Origin: Propionibacteriaceae bacterium | GTDB lineage: Bacteria; Actinomycetota; Actinomycetes; Propionibacteriales; Propionibacteriaceae | NCBI GenBank assembly: GCA_031285505.1 | Contig: JAITVZ010000022.1 | Span: 1 to 62,212, forward strand | DNA length: 62,212 bases | Direction: 5' to 3' | Shown: one piece after another, positions 9,746 through 17,705 of the stretch | Numbering within the stretch: the stretch's first letter is position 1 | Layout of the letters: each line of letters starts with the position of its first letter | Program-made: the position numbers and the translations under genes | Notes under the pieces: generated by a model | What the model saw: the letters and a program-made list of their open reading frames with translations, nothing else | What the model was told of the DNA's origin: nothing | Databases searched by the model: none

Positions 9746-12379
9746 ATGGCAGCTTTCAATTCAGCTGATCGCCCCGATTTCGCAGCGCCGAGCCAGACGG
9801 GCCAGGCCCACGCAGGCCAGCAGCAGTCCACCTTTGCCCAGCCCAACTCGGCGCCGCCCAACTCAGCCCAACCCCAGTCCAATCTGGGTCAAGCAAATCG
9901 CGGCCAATCTCAGCCCGCTCGGGGCCGCTTCGATCCAGATCAGACCGCGACAGCCACGCCTGCCCGGCGCGGCCAGGCGATCAGCGATCAGACCGGCAGC
10001 GGCACTGCCAGCCGCTCGCGCCTGACCCGCACTCTGACCGCCCGACGATCAGTGGCGGCGCCCCGCTGTGTTCGCCTGGTCGCTTTGGGTGACTTGGCCG
10101 CACTGGCGCTGATGCTGGCGGCGGCCCTGGCCGGTTTCTGGCCGGTCTTCGGTGGTCCAGCTTTCATCCGTCCGGCCGCCATCGGCTTGATCGTCGGCTT
10201 GGTCTTGGCCTGGCTCGGCGCCCGTTTTCGCTTGCCCACCGGGGTGTTGGCCCTCGGTGTGGTCGTCTTCTTTGGCTTGTTCGGCACGGCGGCGGCCTTC
10301 CCCGGCCGAGCCATCGCCCAGTTTGTGCCCAATGTCGATTGCCTGCGCTTGCTGATTGAGGGCTCCGTCGGCGTTTGGAAGCCGTTCATCACCGCCAGCA
10401 CCCCGCTGGCCAGCTTCACAGGTATGGGCCTGGTGCCCTTCATCATCGCTCTGATCGGCGCCACCACCGCTGGCAGCGCCGCTTGGCGGGCCGTCCGCCC
10501 GGCCTGGGTCTTGTTGCCGATCGGCTTGACCGCCATCGCCGTCATCGCCTTGGGCACCGGCCTGGCCTGGCATCCGCTGGTTCAAGCGCTGGTCATGATT
10601 TTGGTCGCTTGGGTCTGGTTGGTCTGGCGGGCCGAGGAGCAGCTGGGTGCGGGCGTCGGCGGGCATCGCGGCATCGATCCCGGCGGCTCGCCTGGCGATG
10701 CCGGGCGGCATCAATCGCTCTGGCTGCTGGTCAGCGTTCTGTTGCTGGCGGCGGCCCTGCTGGCCAGTGGCGTCGCTTGGCTGGCCGCCCCCAACTTGCA
10801 ACGCGATGTGGTCCGCGCCCATGTCGACCCGCCGCTCGACCTGCGTGATCTACCGAGCCCGTTGGCGTCTTTCCGCTCATTGGTGGTGGCTGCCTCCGAG
10901 GAGGACAGCCCCGACCCCTTGTTCAGCATCGACGACTGGGACTCGACTTACCGGCTGCGCTTGGCGGTGATGGACGATTATGACGGGCTGGTCTACAACA
11001 TCGCTGATACCGACAACGCCAGTTACCGCCGTGTCGGCCCGGCTCTGGGTGCGGGCGACACGGTCGATGGGTCATTGAGCCTGACGGTGACAGTCGGAGC
11101 CTATGACGACGTTTGGGTGCCGGGTCTGGCCGGTGTCGAGCAGGCAGTCTTCAGCGGTGACCGGGCTGACAGCTTGACTGACAACCTCTATTACAACGGC
11201 GAAGCCGAAGCCTTGATCGACACGGCCCACCTGCAGGGCGGCGACCAGTTGACCTTGACCGTCGATCCGCCGAGTGCCCAACCGGACGATTCAACAGCGG
11301 TGGCCATCAGTGATCAAGACGAATTGCCCGATGTCGTGCCGGCCGCGGTCGGCGCCTTGGCCAGCAAATGGGCCGGTAATGACCCATCGGCCTTCAAGCG
11401 GGTCTCGGCCTTGATTGACGCCCTGTCGACACAGGGCTTCTTCTCCCATGGCTTGACCGACGGCCTGGGCATCGAGTCACTGCCGGGGCATTCCTCCGCT
11501 CGGATCGCCTCGTTGTTGGAGCGCCCGGAGATGATGGTCGGCGACGACGAGCAGTATGCCGTGGCAGCCGCCCTGATGCTGCGCTCCTTGGGGATGCCGG
11601 CCCGGGTGGTGATGGGTTTCTACACCGACGAGCAGTCCGATTTGGCTGCCGGTCTGTGGCAGGTCAGCGCCGCCGACGTCCATGCCTGGGTCGAGGTCGA
11701 CTTCGACGGGGTGGGTTGGTATCCCTTCTATCCGACTCCGGATGAGGATCAGACCCCGCAGGCCCAGGTCAAACAGAAGGAATATCAGCCCCTGCCGCAG
11801 GTCTTGCAACCGCCGCCGACCATCAGCAAGACCGACGATTCCGCACCGCAAGCCAGCCTGCCTGATCGGGATGAGCCCGACCCGGAAGCCGAGATCGACT
11901 GGGGTTTGATCATCACTTTGACCCTGGCCATCGGCTTGCCCTTGCTCGTCATCGTCGGCCCAATAGTCGCCATCGTTTGGCTGAAGCGGCGGCGGCGCTC
12001 GCGCCGATCCGACGCCAGCGATCCGGACGCGGCGGTGATCGGCGGTTGGCAGGAGTTGATCGATGTGGCGGCTGATCGGGGCCTGGTGCCACCAGCTTCG
12101 GCCACCCGCGCCGAGATCAGCCAAAGCCTGAGTGGGCAGTGGCAGGTCGATGGCCTGACTGATTTGTCGGCGCGGGCTGATCGGGCTGCTTATGCGGCTG
12201 ATCCTGCAGACCGCAGTGACGCCGAATCCTACTGGGCCGATCTGCGCACCAGTCTTGGTCAACTGCGTCAGCAAAGCTCTGTCTGGCAACGGCTGCGAGC
12301 TACAATGTCAGTAGCTTCATTGCGGCCTCGTCGACGACCGACCCTGCCGCTGGCGGTGGGAGGGGAAGACAAATCATGA
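9746..12379 (+). CDS. Transglutaminase-like membrane protein with a degenerate active site
   Basis: The start ATG 9746 has TGGAG six bases upstream; TTG 9734 is a less likely alternative. A long polar, Gln/Pro-rich head (about 1-90) precedes a cluster of membrane helices (about 110-240 and 325-350), an extracytoplasmic region, one more helix (about 720-745) and a basic cytoplasmic tail. The transglutaminase-like core is recognisable by GDDEQYAVAAALMLRSLG (near 597), HAWVEVDFDGVGWYPF (near 646) and YPTP. In active enzymes the first motif carries the catalytic Cys (usually DCEQ) and the last the catalytic Asp (FDPT). Here they are Asp and Tyr, and only His is kept. It is probably not a working protease or transglutaminase but a binding or scaffold domain. 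Gene order matches 'tgm' of PFNA clusters. It overlaps the next gene by 4 bases. Confidence 0.88.
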   Translation: MAAFNSADRPDFAAPSQTGQAHAGQQQSTFAQPNSAPPNSAQPQSNLGQANRGQSQPARGRFDPDQTATATPARRGQAISDQTGSGTASRSRLTRTLTARRSVAAPRCVRLVALGDLAALALMLAAALAGFWPVFGGPAFIRPAAIGLIVGLVLAWLGARFRLPTGVLALGVVVFFGLFGTAAAFPGRAIAQFVPNVDCLRLLIEGSVGVWKPFITASTPLASFTGMGLVPFIIALIGATTAGSAAWRAVRPAWVLLPIGLTAIAVIALGTGLAWHPLVQALVMILVAWVWLVWRAEEQLGAGVGGHRGIDPGGSPGDAGRHQSLWLLVSVLLLAAALLASGVAWLAAPNLQRDVVRAHVDPPLDLRDLPSPLASFRSLVVAASEEDSPDPLFSIDDWDSTYRLRLAVMDDYDGLVYNIADTDNASYRRVGPALGAGDTVDGSLSLTVTVGAYDDVWVPGLAGVEQAVFSGDRADSLTDNLYYNGEAEALIDTAHLQGGDQLTLTVDPPSAQPDDSTAVAISDQDELPDVVPAAVGALASKWAGNDPSAFKRVSALIDALSTQGFFSHGLTDGLGIESLPGHSSARIASLLERPEMMVGDDEQYAVAAALMLRSLGMPARVVMGFYTDEQSDLAAGLWQVSAADVHAWVEVDFDGVGWYPFYPTPDEDQTPQAQVKQKEYQPLPQVLQPPPTISKTDDSAPQASLPDRDEPDPEAEIDWGLIITLTLAIGLPLLVIVGPIVAIVWLKRRRRSRRSDASDPDAAVIGGWQELIDVAADRGLVPPASATRAEISQSLSGQWQVDGLTDLSARADRAAYAADPADRSDAESYWADLRTSLGQLRQQSSVWQRLRATMSVASLRPRRRPTLPLAVGGEDKS

Positions 12380-13056
12380 GTTCAGCGGTTCTGGTCTGCC
12401 CGGCCTGTGCCAGCCCGGTGCCGCCGGGTTTCGATTCCTGCCCGACCTGTGGCGCAGCGGTGCCACCCGCCCCAGCCAAGCCGTTGTTGATCAGCAATGT
12501 GCCCGGTGTCGGCGCGCCAGTGGTCCCGCCGACCGCCGCCGATTGGCGCGGTGTCAATCAAGTCAGTGACCAGTCTGGTAGCCAAGTCAACAACCAATCA
12601 TCCAGTCCGACCGCCAACTTGATCGTCAGCCAATCTGGTGGCCAAGCCGCAGCGTCAGTCGCTGCTCCGCCGGGCGTTGTGTCACCCAGCCAGGCTGAGG
12701 CGCCAGCACCGGTGACACCGCCAGCCTCACCTCGGCGTCTGACCATTGAGTTACTCTTCGACACTGGCGCGAAGGTGCTGGTGACTGGCTTGACTTTGAT
12801 CGGCCGGGCGCCGAGCGGCGGAGGCGCCGCCCTGGTGGCCTTGGACGATCCAGACATGTCGGTCTCGAAGACCCATCTGGAGTGCGGCCTGGATCAGGGC
12901 GGTTTCTGGGTGATGGATCGTGGTTCGACCAATGGCACTGCCTTGTGGCGCGGCGGCCAGCATGTCGTCTTGGCCCCGCGGGTCAGCACCCGAGTCCTGC
13001 CGGGGGATCGCTTAGCCTTGGGGCAGCGACGGGCTGAAGTCCGGGTGGTGGCATGA
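12376..13056 (+). CDS. Zinc-ribbon and FHA domain protein
   Basis: A 226-residue soluble protein. The N-terminus carries two CxxC knuckles (CPAC at about 9-12, CPTC at about 22-25) typical of a zinc ribbon. A Pro/Ala/Gln-rich linker follows, then an FHA domain from about residue 120 with LIGRAP, SKTHLEC and DRGSTNGT. FHA domains bind phosphothreonine, so this protein is a likely reader of the kinase encoded at 15758. Its start overlaps the previous stop (ATGA) and its stop overlaps the PP2C start. No membrane segment, so it is cytoplasmic and may bind cytosolic tails of the membrane partners. Confidence 0.9.
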   Translation: MSSAVLVCPACASPVPPGFDSCPTCGAAVPPAPAKPLLISNVPGVGAPVVPPTAADWRGVNQVSDQSGSQVNNQSSSPTANLIVSQSGGQAAASVAAPPGVVSPSQAEAPAPVTPPASPRRLTIELLFDTGAKVLVTGLTLIGRAPSGGGAALVALDDPDMSVSKTHLECGLDQGGFWVMDRGSTNGTALWRGGQHVVLAPRVSTRVLPGDRLALGQRRAEVRVVA

Positions 13057-13850
13057 GCCATCTGAAATGGGACAACCTGAAACTGGATGTGGCCAGTGAT
13101 TCGTTGGCTGGGCCGCATCGGCGCACCAATGAGGATTCGGTCTTGGCTAAAGCGCCGGTCTTCATCGTCGCCGACGGCATGGGTGGTCATGACGCCGGCG
13201 ACCTGGCCTCAGCTCTGGTCGTCGAGCAGCTGGCCAAGCTGCCCACTGATCCGACCATCGAAGGGGTCCAAGAGGTCTTCCACCAGACGCGCTCACTGAT
13301 CGACGCCCTGCCCGGTCGTCGTGGTCAATACGCCGCTGGCACGACCGTCTCGGGGGTGATCCTGATCGATCAGGGCGGGCAGCCCTATTGGCTGGTGATC
13401 AATCTCGGTGATTCCCGAACCTATCGACTGACTGATGGCCAGGTCACCCAGGTGTCGGTCGATCATTCCGAGGTGCAGGCGATGATCGACGCTGGTCAAC
13501 TGACCCCGGAGGGGGCCAGATCGCATCAGCGGCGCAACGTCGTCACCCGCATCCTCGGGGCCGGCACTGACGAGGTGCCTGATTATTGGCTGATCCCAGT
13601 GGCCGCCAAGGAGCGGTGGATGGTCTGCTCCGATGGCGTGACGGCCGAATTGCCCCAAACGGTCATCGAATCGATTGTCGCTGCCGGCGATTCACCGACC
13701 AACACGGTGACCGCCTTGGTGACCTCGGCGTTGGCGGCCGGTGGGCACGACAACATCTCGGTGATCGTGCTCGACAGTCGCCGCGAGGATGAGGAGATCA
13801 CCGCGCCGACCTGGGAAGCGTCCGCGCCGAGCTGGTCGCAAACTGTCTAA
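13053..13850 (+). CDS. PP2C-type Ser/Thr protein phosphatase
   Basis: 265 residues with the ordered PPM/PP2C motifs: HRRTNEDSVL, VADGMGGHDAGD (metal-binding Asp and Gly), GTTVSGV, NLGDSRTYRL, DHS, TRILG, CSDGVT and GGHDNISVIVLD. All metal-coordinating aspartates expected in the family are present, so it should be active. It removes phosphate from Ser/Thr and is the natural antagonist of the kinase two genes downstream. The ATG overlaps the preceding FHA gene by four bases. No transmembrane segment, unlike PstP, so this is a soluble phosphatase. Confidence 0.95.
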   Translation: MSHLKWDNLKLDVASDSLAGPHRRTNEDSVLAKAPVFIVADGMGGHDAGDLASALVVEQLAKLPTDPTIEGVQEVFHQTRSLIDALPGRRGQYAAGTTVSGVILIDQGGQPYWLVINLGDSRTYRLTDGQVTQVSVDHSEVQAMIDAGQLTPEGARSHQRRNVVTRILGAGTDEVPDYWLIPVAAKERWMVCSDGVTAELPQTVIESIVAAGDSPTNTVTALVTSALAAGGHDNISVIVLDSRREDEEITAPTWEASAPSWSQTV

Positions 13851-13868
13851 AGGGATGGGGGAGTGACG

Positions 13869-15758
13869 ATGCGCTTGCGTTATTGGGCCGGGGGCGGCTG
13901 GCTGATCCGACGGGGCTCACTGACACTACTGCTCGGGGCGACAGTGCCACTGGCCAGCGTCGAGGCCTTATGGCAGTCGCCCAGCGATGACAGTGACTTC
14001 TCAAGCGCCCTGCAGGAACTGCTATCGGCGATCGGCGCCAACTGGGCCGACCTGCCACCCTTCGCCCTGCTGCTGGCCGATGGCCGGATGGTTCATCTGG
14101 CGGTGCGAGCCGGAGCGAGCGTTCAGCTAGAGACCGTCGCAGGCACCAGGCTGGTCAGGGGTGATGGGGTGGTCACTTGGCGCGAGGAGTCGTTGGACCA
14201 GGTCATCTCCTGGTCGGCTCGCTTGGCGCCGGCCCCTGACGCCCCCGATCTGTCACCGCTGGCTGGTGTGCCACTGGATGGTTTGCCATTGATCGCTGGG
14301 GTGGTCCGGGCTGGCCGGGTCAGTTGGGCCGAAGGCACAACCGAAGCGCCATCGGAAATACCAGCGGTTGAAGACAAGGAATTAGCCCCAGCAACCGTCA
14401 ACCAGCCCAAGGCTGATGCTGAATCAGTGCTGCCTGCGCCTGTGGGCCGGATCACTCAAGTGGAGCAAATGGACTCGCAGATCGATAGCGCCCCGGGTGA
14501 GTTGACCAGACTTGGAGGCTTCGCCGCGACTGAAAGCTCGGCGACGGAGGTCGCCGATGACGTTCCCGATCCGGGCCTCAGGCGGACCGACCCCGCCGAT
14601 CCGGTCGATGGTGACATCCACCCGACAACCTTCTACAAGCAGCTTTGGGGCGGGGGATTGACCGTCACCGATGTCCCCAAGGCTGCGGCGTCGGACGATC
14701 CCGCCGCTGACTGTGATGACCCGGGCGTCGGCATCCCCACTGGTGCCAATGGCGGCCCCGGGACGCCTGCGATGCCTGCGACACCTGCGCCAGGCGCACC
14801 AACGGGAGTCACCATGGCGTCGATCAGTGCTCCCGCTGCCCTCAACGCCGGATGGGCCAGCCCTGCCCCTGATGACCCAGACAAGCTGGACGACGATCAC
14901 GACGGGCATACCCGCTTCGGCCCCACCAGTCGCCCGCCAGCCGACCCGACTCTGATCAGCCCGCCGGGCACAGCTGATCAGTCACAGGCTTGGGCCGGAG
15001 TGTTCGGTGGCGGGCCGAGCGAACCGGTGGGCCCGACTGGACTGGCAAGTGGCCTCAGCGCCGCAGAGGCGGCGGGCGCTCCTGTGTCCGCCAGGATGAT
15101 CGGCTCGCCAGCCGATGTCGACGACGATCACGATGGCAACACTCGCTTGGGCCCGACGTCGCCACTGTCGGCGCCCACCCCGATCGGCCAAGCCGCAGAC
15201 CAGGCGCAATCCAACTCAGTTGCTCCGGCGACTTCCTCGATCCAAGCGGGCGCCCCAGCTTGCCAACCAGCGGATGACCCGCAGCCACCTTTCAATCAAG
15301 CCGATGCCCCCAGGGTGCTGGCCCGGCGTTGTGGCGGCTGCGGCGTGCTCAATCCAACCCGGCGGGTGGCCTGCCGGGCCTGTGATCTGCCTTTGACTGG
15401 TGATCCGCAATCCTTCCCCAGGCCGGTCTTGGGCCGTCTGCGCCTGCCCAACGGCCAAATGGTCGATCTTGACCATCCTCTGGTCATCGGTCGTCGCCCT
15501 GCTGCCGCTCGTTTCTCGCGCAGCGAGCAGCCCCAATTGGTGATGATCAACGACCAGCACATCTCCGGCACCCATCTGAAGATCGATCTGGAGGATTGGA
15601 CGGTGCTGGTGACCAATCTCGGGCGCAATGGCACTCTGCTGCGGCGAATCGGGCAGGCCGACCGGCGGATCGGTCATGGTGAGCAGATCCTGGCGGAGGT
15701 CGGTGACCGCCTCGATCTGAGTGACCAACAGATCGTCGAGATTGTTGAGCTCAGCTGA
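13869..15758 (+). CDS. Large disordered protein with zinc ribbon and C-terminal FHA domain
   Basis: I prefer ATG 13869 over GTG 13863 because GGGGGAG ends about six bases before it. Residues 1-140 form an unrecognised folded head (YWAGGGWLIRRG...), then about 330 residues of Pro/Ala/Ser-rich probably disordered sequence. The tail has a zinc ribbon (CGGC, CRAC) and an FHA domain (VIGRRP, NDQHISGTHLK, NLGRNGT). Two copies of an acidic Thr motif, DDDHDGHTRFGPTS and DDDHDGNTRLGPTS, lie near residues 341 and 417. These are good candidates for kinase phosphorylation and FHA docking, within this protein or with its neighbours. It overlaps the kinase start by one base (TGATG). Confidence 0.82.
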   Translation: MRLRYWAGGGWLIRRGSLTLLLGATVPLASVEALWQSPSDDSDFSSALQELLSAIGANWADLPPFALLLADGRMVHLAVRAGASVQLETVAGTRLVRGDGVVTWREESLDQVISWSARLAPAPDAPDLSPLAGVPLDGLPLIAGVVRAGRVSWAEGTTEAPSEIPAVEDKELAPATVNQPKADAESVLPAPVGRITQVEQMDSQIDSAPGELTRLGGFAATESSATEVADDVPDPGLRRTDPADPVDGDIHPTTFYKQLWGGGLTVTDVPKAAASDDPAADCDDPGVGIPTGANGGPGTPAMPATPAPGAPTGVTMASISAPAALNAGWASPAPDDPDKLDDDHDGHTRFGPTSRPPADPTLISPPGTADQSQAWAGVFGGGPSEPVGPTGLASGLSAAEAAGAPVSARMIGSPADVDDDHDGNTRLGPTSPLSAPTPIGQAADQAQSNSVAPATSSIQAGAPACQPADDPQPPFNQADAPRVLARRCGGCGVLNPTRRVACRACDLPLTGDPQSFPRPVLGRLRLPNGQMVDLDHPLVIGRRPAAARFSRSEQPQLVMINDQHISGTHLKIDLEDWTVLVTNLGRNGTLLRRIGQADRRIGHGEQILAEVGDRLDLSDQQIVEIVELS

Positions 15759-17641
15759 TGGCCCGCCGAATCGCCCCACACCCGGATTTGCCCGGATGGG
15801 TTTGGGTGCGGGATCTGGGCAGTGGCGGCTTCGCCGATGTCTACCTCTACAAGCAGGCCGACATCGATCTGGAAGTGGCTGTCAAGGTGCTCGACGCCGC
15901 CATGGCTGGATCGCAAGCCGAGCAACGCTTGCGCAAAGAGGCCCAGGCGATGGTCAAGAACGGCCTGTCGCGCCACACTAATATCGTCTCGGTGCTGCAG
16001 ACCGGCATGTCGGCCGACCATCGGGCCTGGATGATGATGGAGTATTACAGCGGCAAAGCCCTCAACCACAAGTTGTCGACCAATCGCCGCTCCCTGTCTG
16101 AAATCTTGATGATCGCCGTCCAACTGGCCGGGGCGGTCGAATCGGCCCACCGGGTCGGCGTGCTGCATCGCGACATCAAACCGGCCAACATTCTGACTGA
16201 CCGCCAGGGTAGGCCGATGCTCGGCGATTTCGGCATCGCCGCCACCGCCGAAGATGTCGCTCGCGGCCAGGCCCTGGGTCTGTCGCCCTACTGGAGCCCG
16301 CCGGAGTCGTTCGATCCGCAACCACTGTCATCGCCTCAATCTGACATCTGGTCATTGGGGGCGACCATCTACGCTTTGATCAGTGGGCACGCCCCCTTCT
16401 ACATTCCCGGCGGCGACAACTCCGACCCGGCGATCGAGGACCGGATCTGCCATGCCCCCTATCGACCGACTGGCCGGGCCGATGTGCCTGGTGAGCTGGA
16501 ACAGGTGCTGGCCACGGCCTTGGCCAAAGCTCCGTTCAGTCGCTACCTGTCGATGCAGTCGTTCGGCCGGGCTTTGCAAGAGATCCAGCAGTTGTGTGGC
16601 TTACCAGTCACGCCAATGGAGATCACCGATCTGGGCGATGGTGACGGCCATGAGGAGGCTTCGGGAACCCAGCTGGCCCCGCCCCAGTTGATTGATCCTT
16701 CGGGGGCCCCGGCCACCTCGCGGCCATCGCGTGGCCATTACCGCGCCTCCGCCAACCAACCCTGGGCCAGCGATGGCTCTTCATCGATCAGCGGCGGTCA
16801 GTCGAGTTGGGGCAGCCCCGTCGCCGCGTCGACGCAAGCACCGCCTACCCCAGGTTGGAGAGCTTCGGCGCGTCAGCCGGACCCGGCCCCAGCGCGTCAG
16901 CCGGACCCGGCTTGGTCGTCGCCGCGGACGCCGTCGCCCCAGGCAGCGCCCCAGCCGGCTGAAAACGGCTCGCCCGTCGCCGCTTGGAGGACCAGCGACA
17001 CGCCTGCCAGCTCGGAGATTGACCCGACCCAATTCCGTCGGCCGCCCCAGCCAGCGTCAGCCGATCAGCTGAACATGCCCCAGTCCGGCAGCGACGACGC
17101 CAGCGGTGCCGCTTGGCGGGCGGCGGTCGATCCGCCGATCAACGCCACTGGCCCCGTCGAACCGCTGCCACCGGTCCCGCCCAGCGCCCGGCGGTGGCTG
17201 TTGCCGCTGGTCATCGCCCTGGTGGTCGCCTTGCTGGCTGGCGTCTTGGTCTGGCTGTTGGTCTTCAACCGTTCCGACACGCCCAGCCCGATTGGCGGCG
17301 ACTCCTCTTTGGTCAGCGCCGAGCCGACGGCCAGCAGCCAACCGCAGGACATCATCGGGGCGGATCGGCCACCGGCGCCGGCCGATCTGGCCTGCACCCT
17401 CAATGACCCGCCGACCGCCGCCCATTGCAGTTGGGCCGATCCGGTCGGCTTCACCAGCGGCGACAGCTATGTCTATCAGGTGACCAACGGCCCTGACCCG
17501 AGCGCCTTGATTCCGGTGAACGGCAACTCCTTGGATCTGCCGCTGCCGGAAGGCCAGGCCACGGTCTGTATGGCACTGTTCACCAGGCGATCGGGCCAGT
17601 TGTCGACCGATCTACCTGAGATTCGGGTGTGCGCCGCATGA
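15758..17641 (+). CDS. Membrane Ser/Thr protein kinase with extracellular FN3-like domain
   Basis: A Hanks-type kinase with all key residues: glycine loop GSGGFADVY, VAVK Lys near residue 41, HRDIKPANIL near 137 and DFG near 156. The activation segment is short and carries few threonines. After the kinase core come about 200 Pro/Ser-rich residues, one membrane helix (about 480-503) and a 120-residue outer domain starting PPAPADLACTLND, with Cys residues and an FN3-like pattern resembling the modules of the giant protein at 1047. It corresponds to Pkb2 of bifidobacterial PFNA clusters. It probably senses something outside the cell and phosphorylates the FHA partners or the secretion ATPase. 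The start overlaps the previous stop. Confidence 0.93.
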   Translation: MARRIAPHPDLPGWVWVRDLGSGGFADVYLYKQADIDLEVAVKVLDAAMAGSQAEQRLRKEAQAMVKNGLSRHTNIVSVLQTGMSADHRAWMMMEYYSGKALNHKLSTNRRSLSEILMIAVQLAGAVESAHRVGVLHRDIKPANILTDRQGRPMLGDFGIAATAEDVARGQALGLSPYWSPPESFDPQPLSSPQSDIWSLGATIYALISGHAPFYIPGGDNSDPAIEDRICHAPYRPTGRADVPGELEQVLATALAKAPFSRYLSMQSFGRALQEIQQLCGLPVTPMEITDLGDGDGHEEASGTQLAPPQLIDPSGAPATSRPSRGHYRASANQPWASDGSSSISGGQSSWGSPVAASTQAPPTPGWRASARQPDPAPARQPDPAWSSPRTPSPQAAPQPAENGSPVAAWRTSDTPASSEIDPTQFRRPPQPASADQLNMPQSGSDDASGAAWRAAVDPPINATGPVEPLPPVPPSARRWLLPLVIALVVALLAGVLVWLLVFNRSDTPSPIGGDSSLVSAEPTASSQPQDIIGADRPPAPADLACTLNDPPTAAHCSWADPVGFTSGDSYVYQVTNGPDPSALIPVNGNSLDLPLPEGQATVCMALFTRRSGQLSTDLPEIRVCAA

Positions 17642-17705
17642 GGATGGTCTCAGTGTCGATGCCGTGGCAGTTGATCCGAAGGCGGGAAGTTAGAGCGGGA
17701 GAGCG

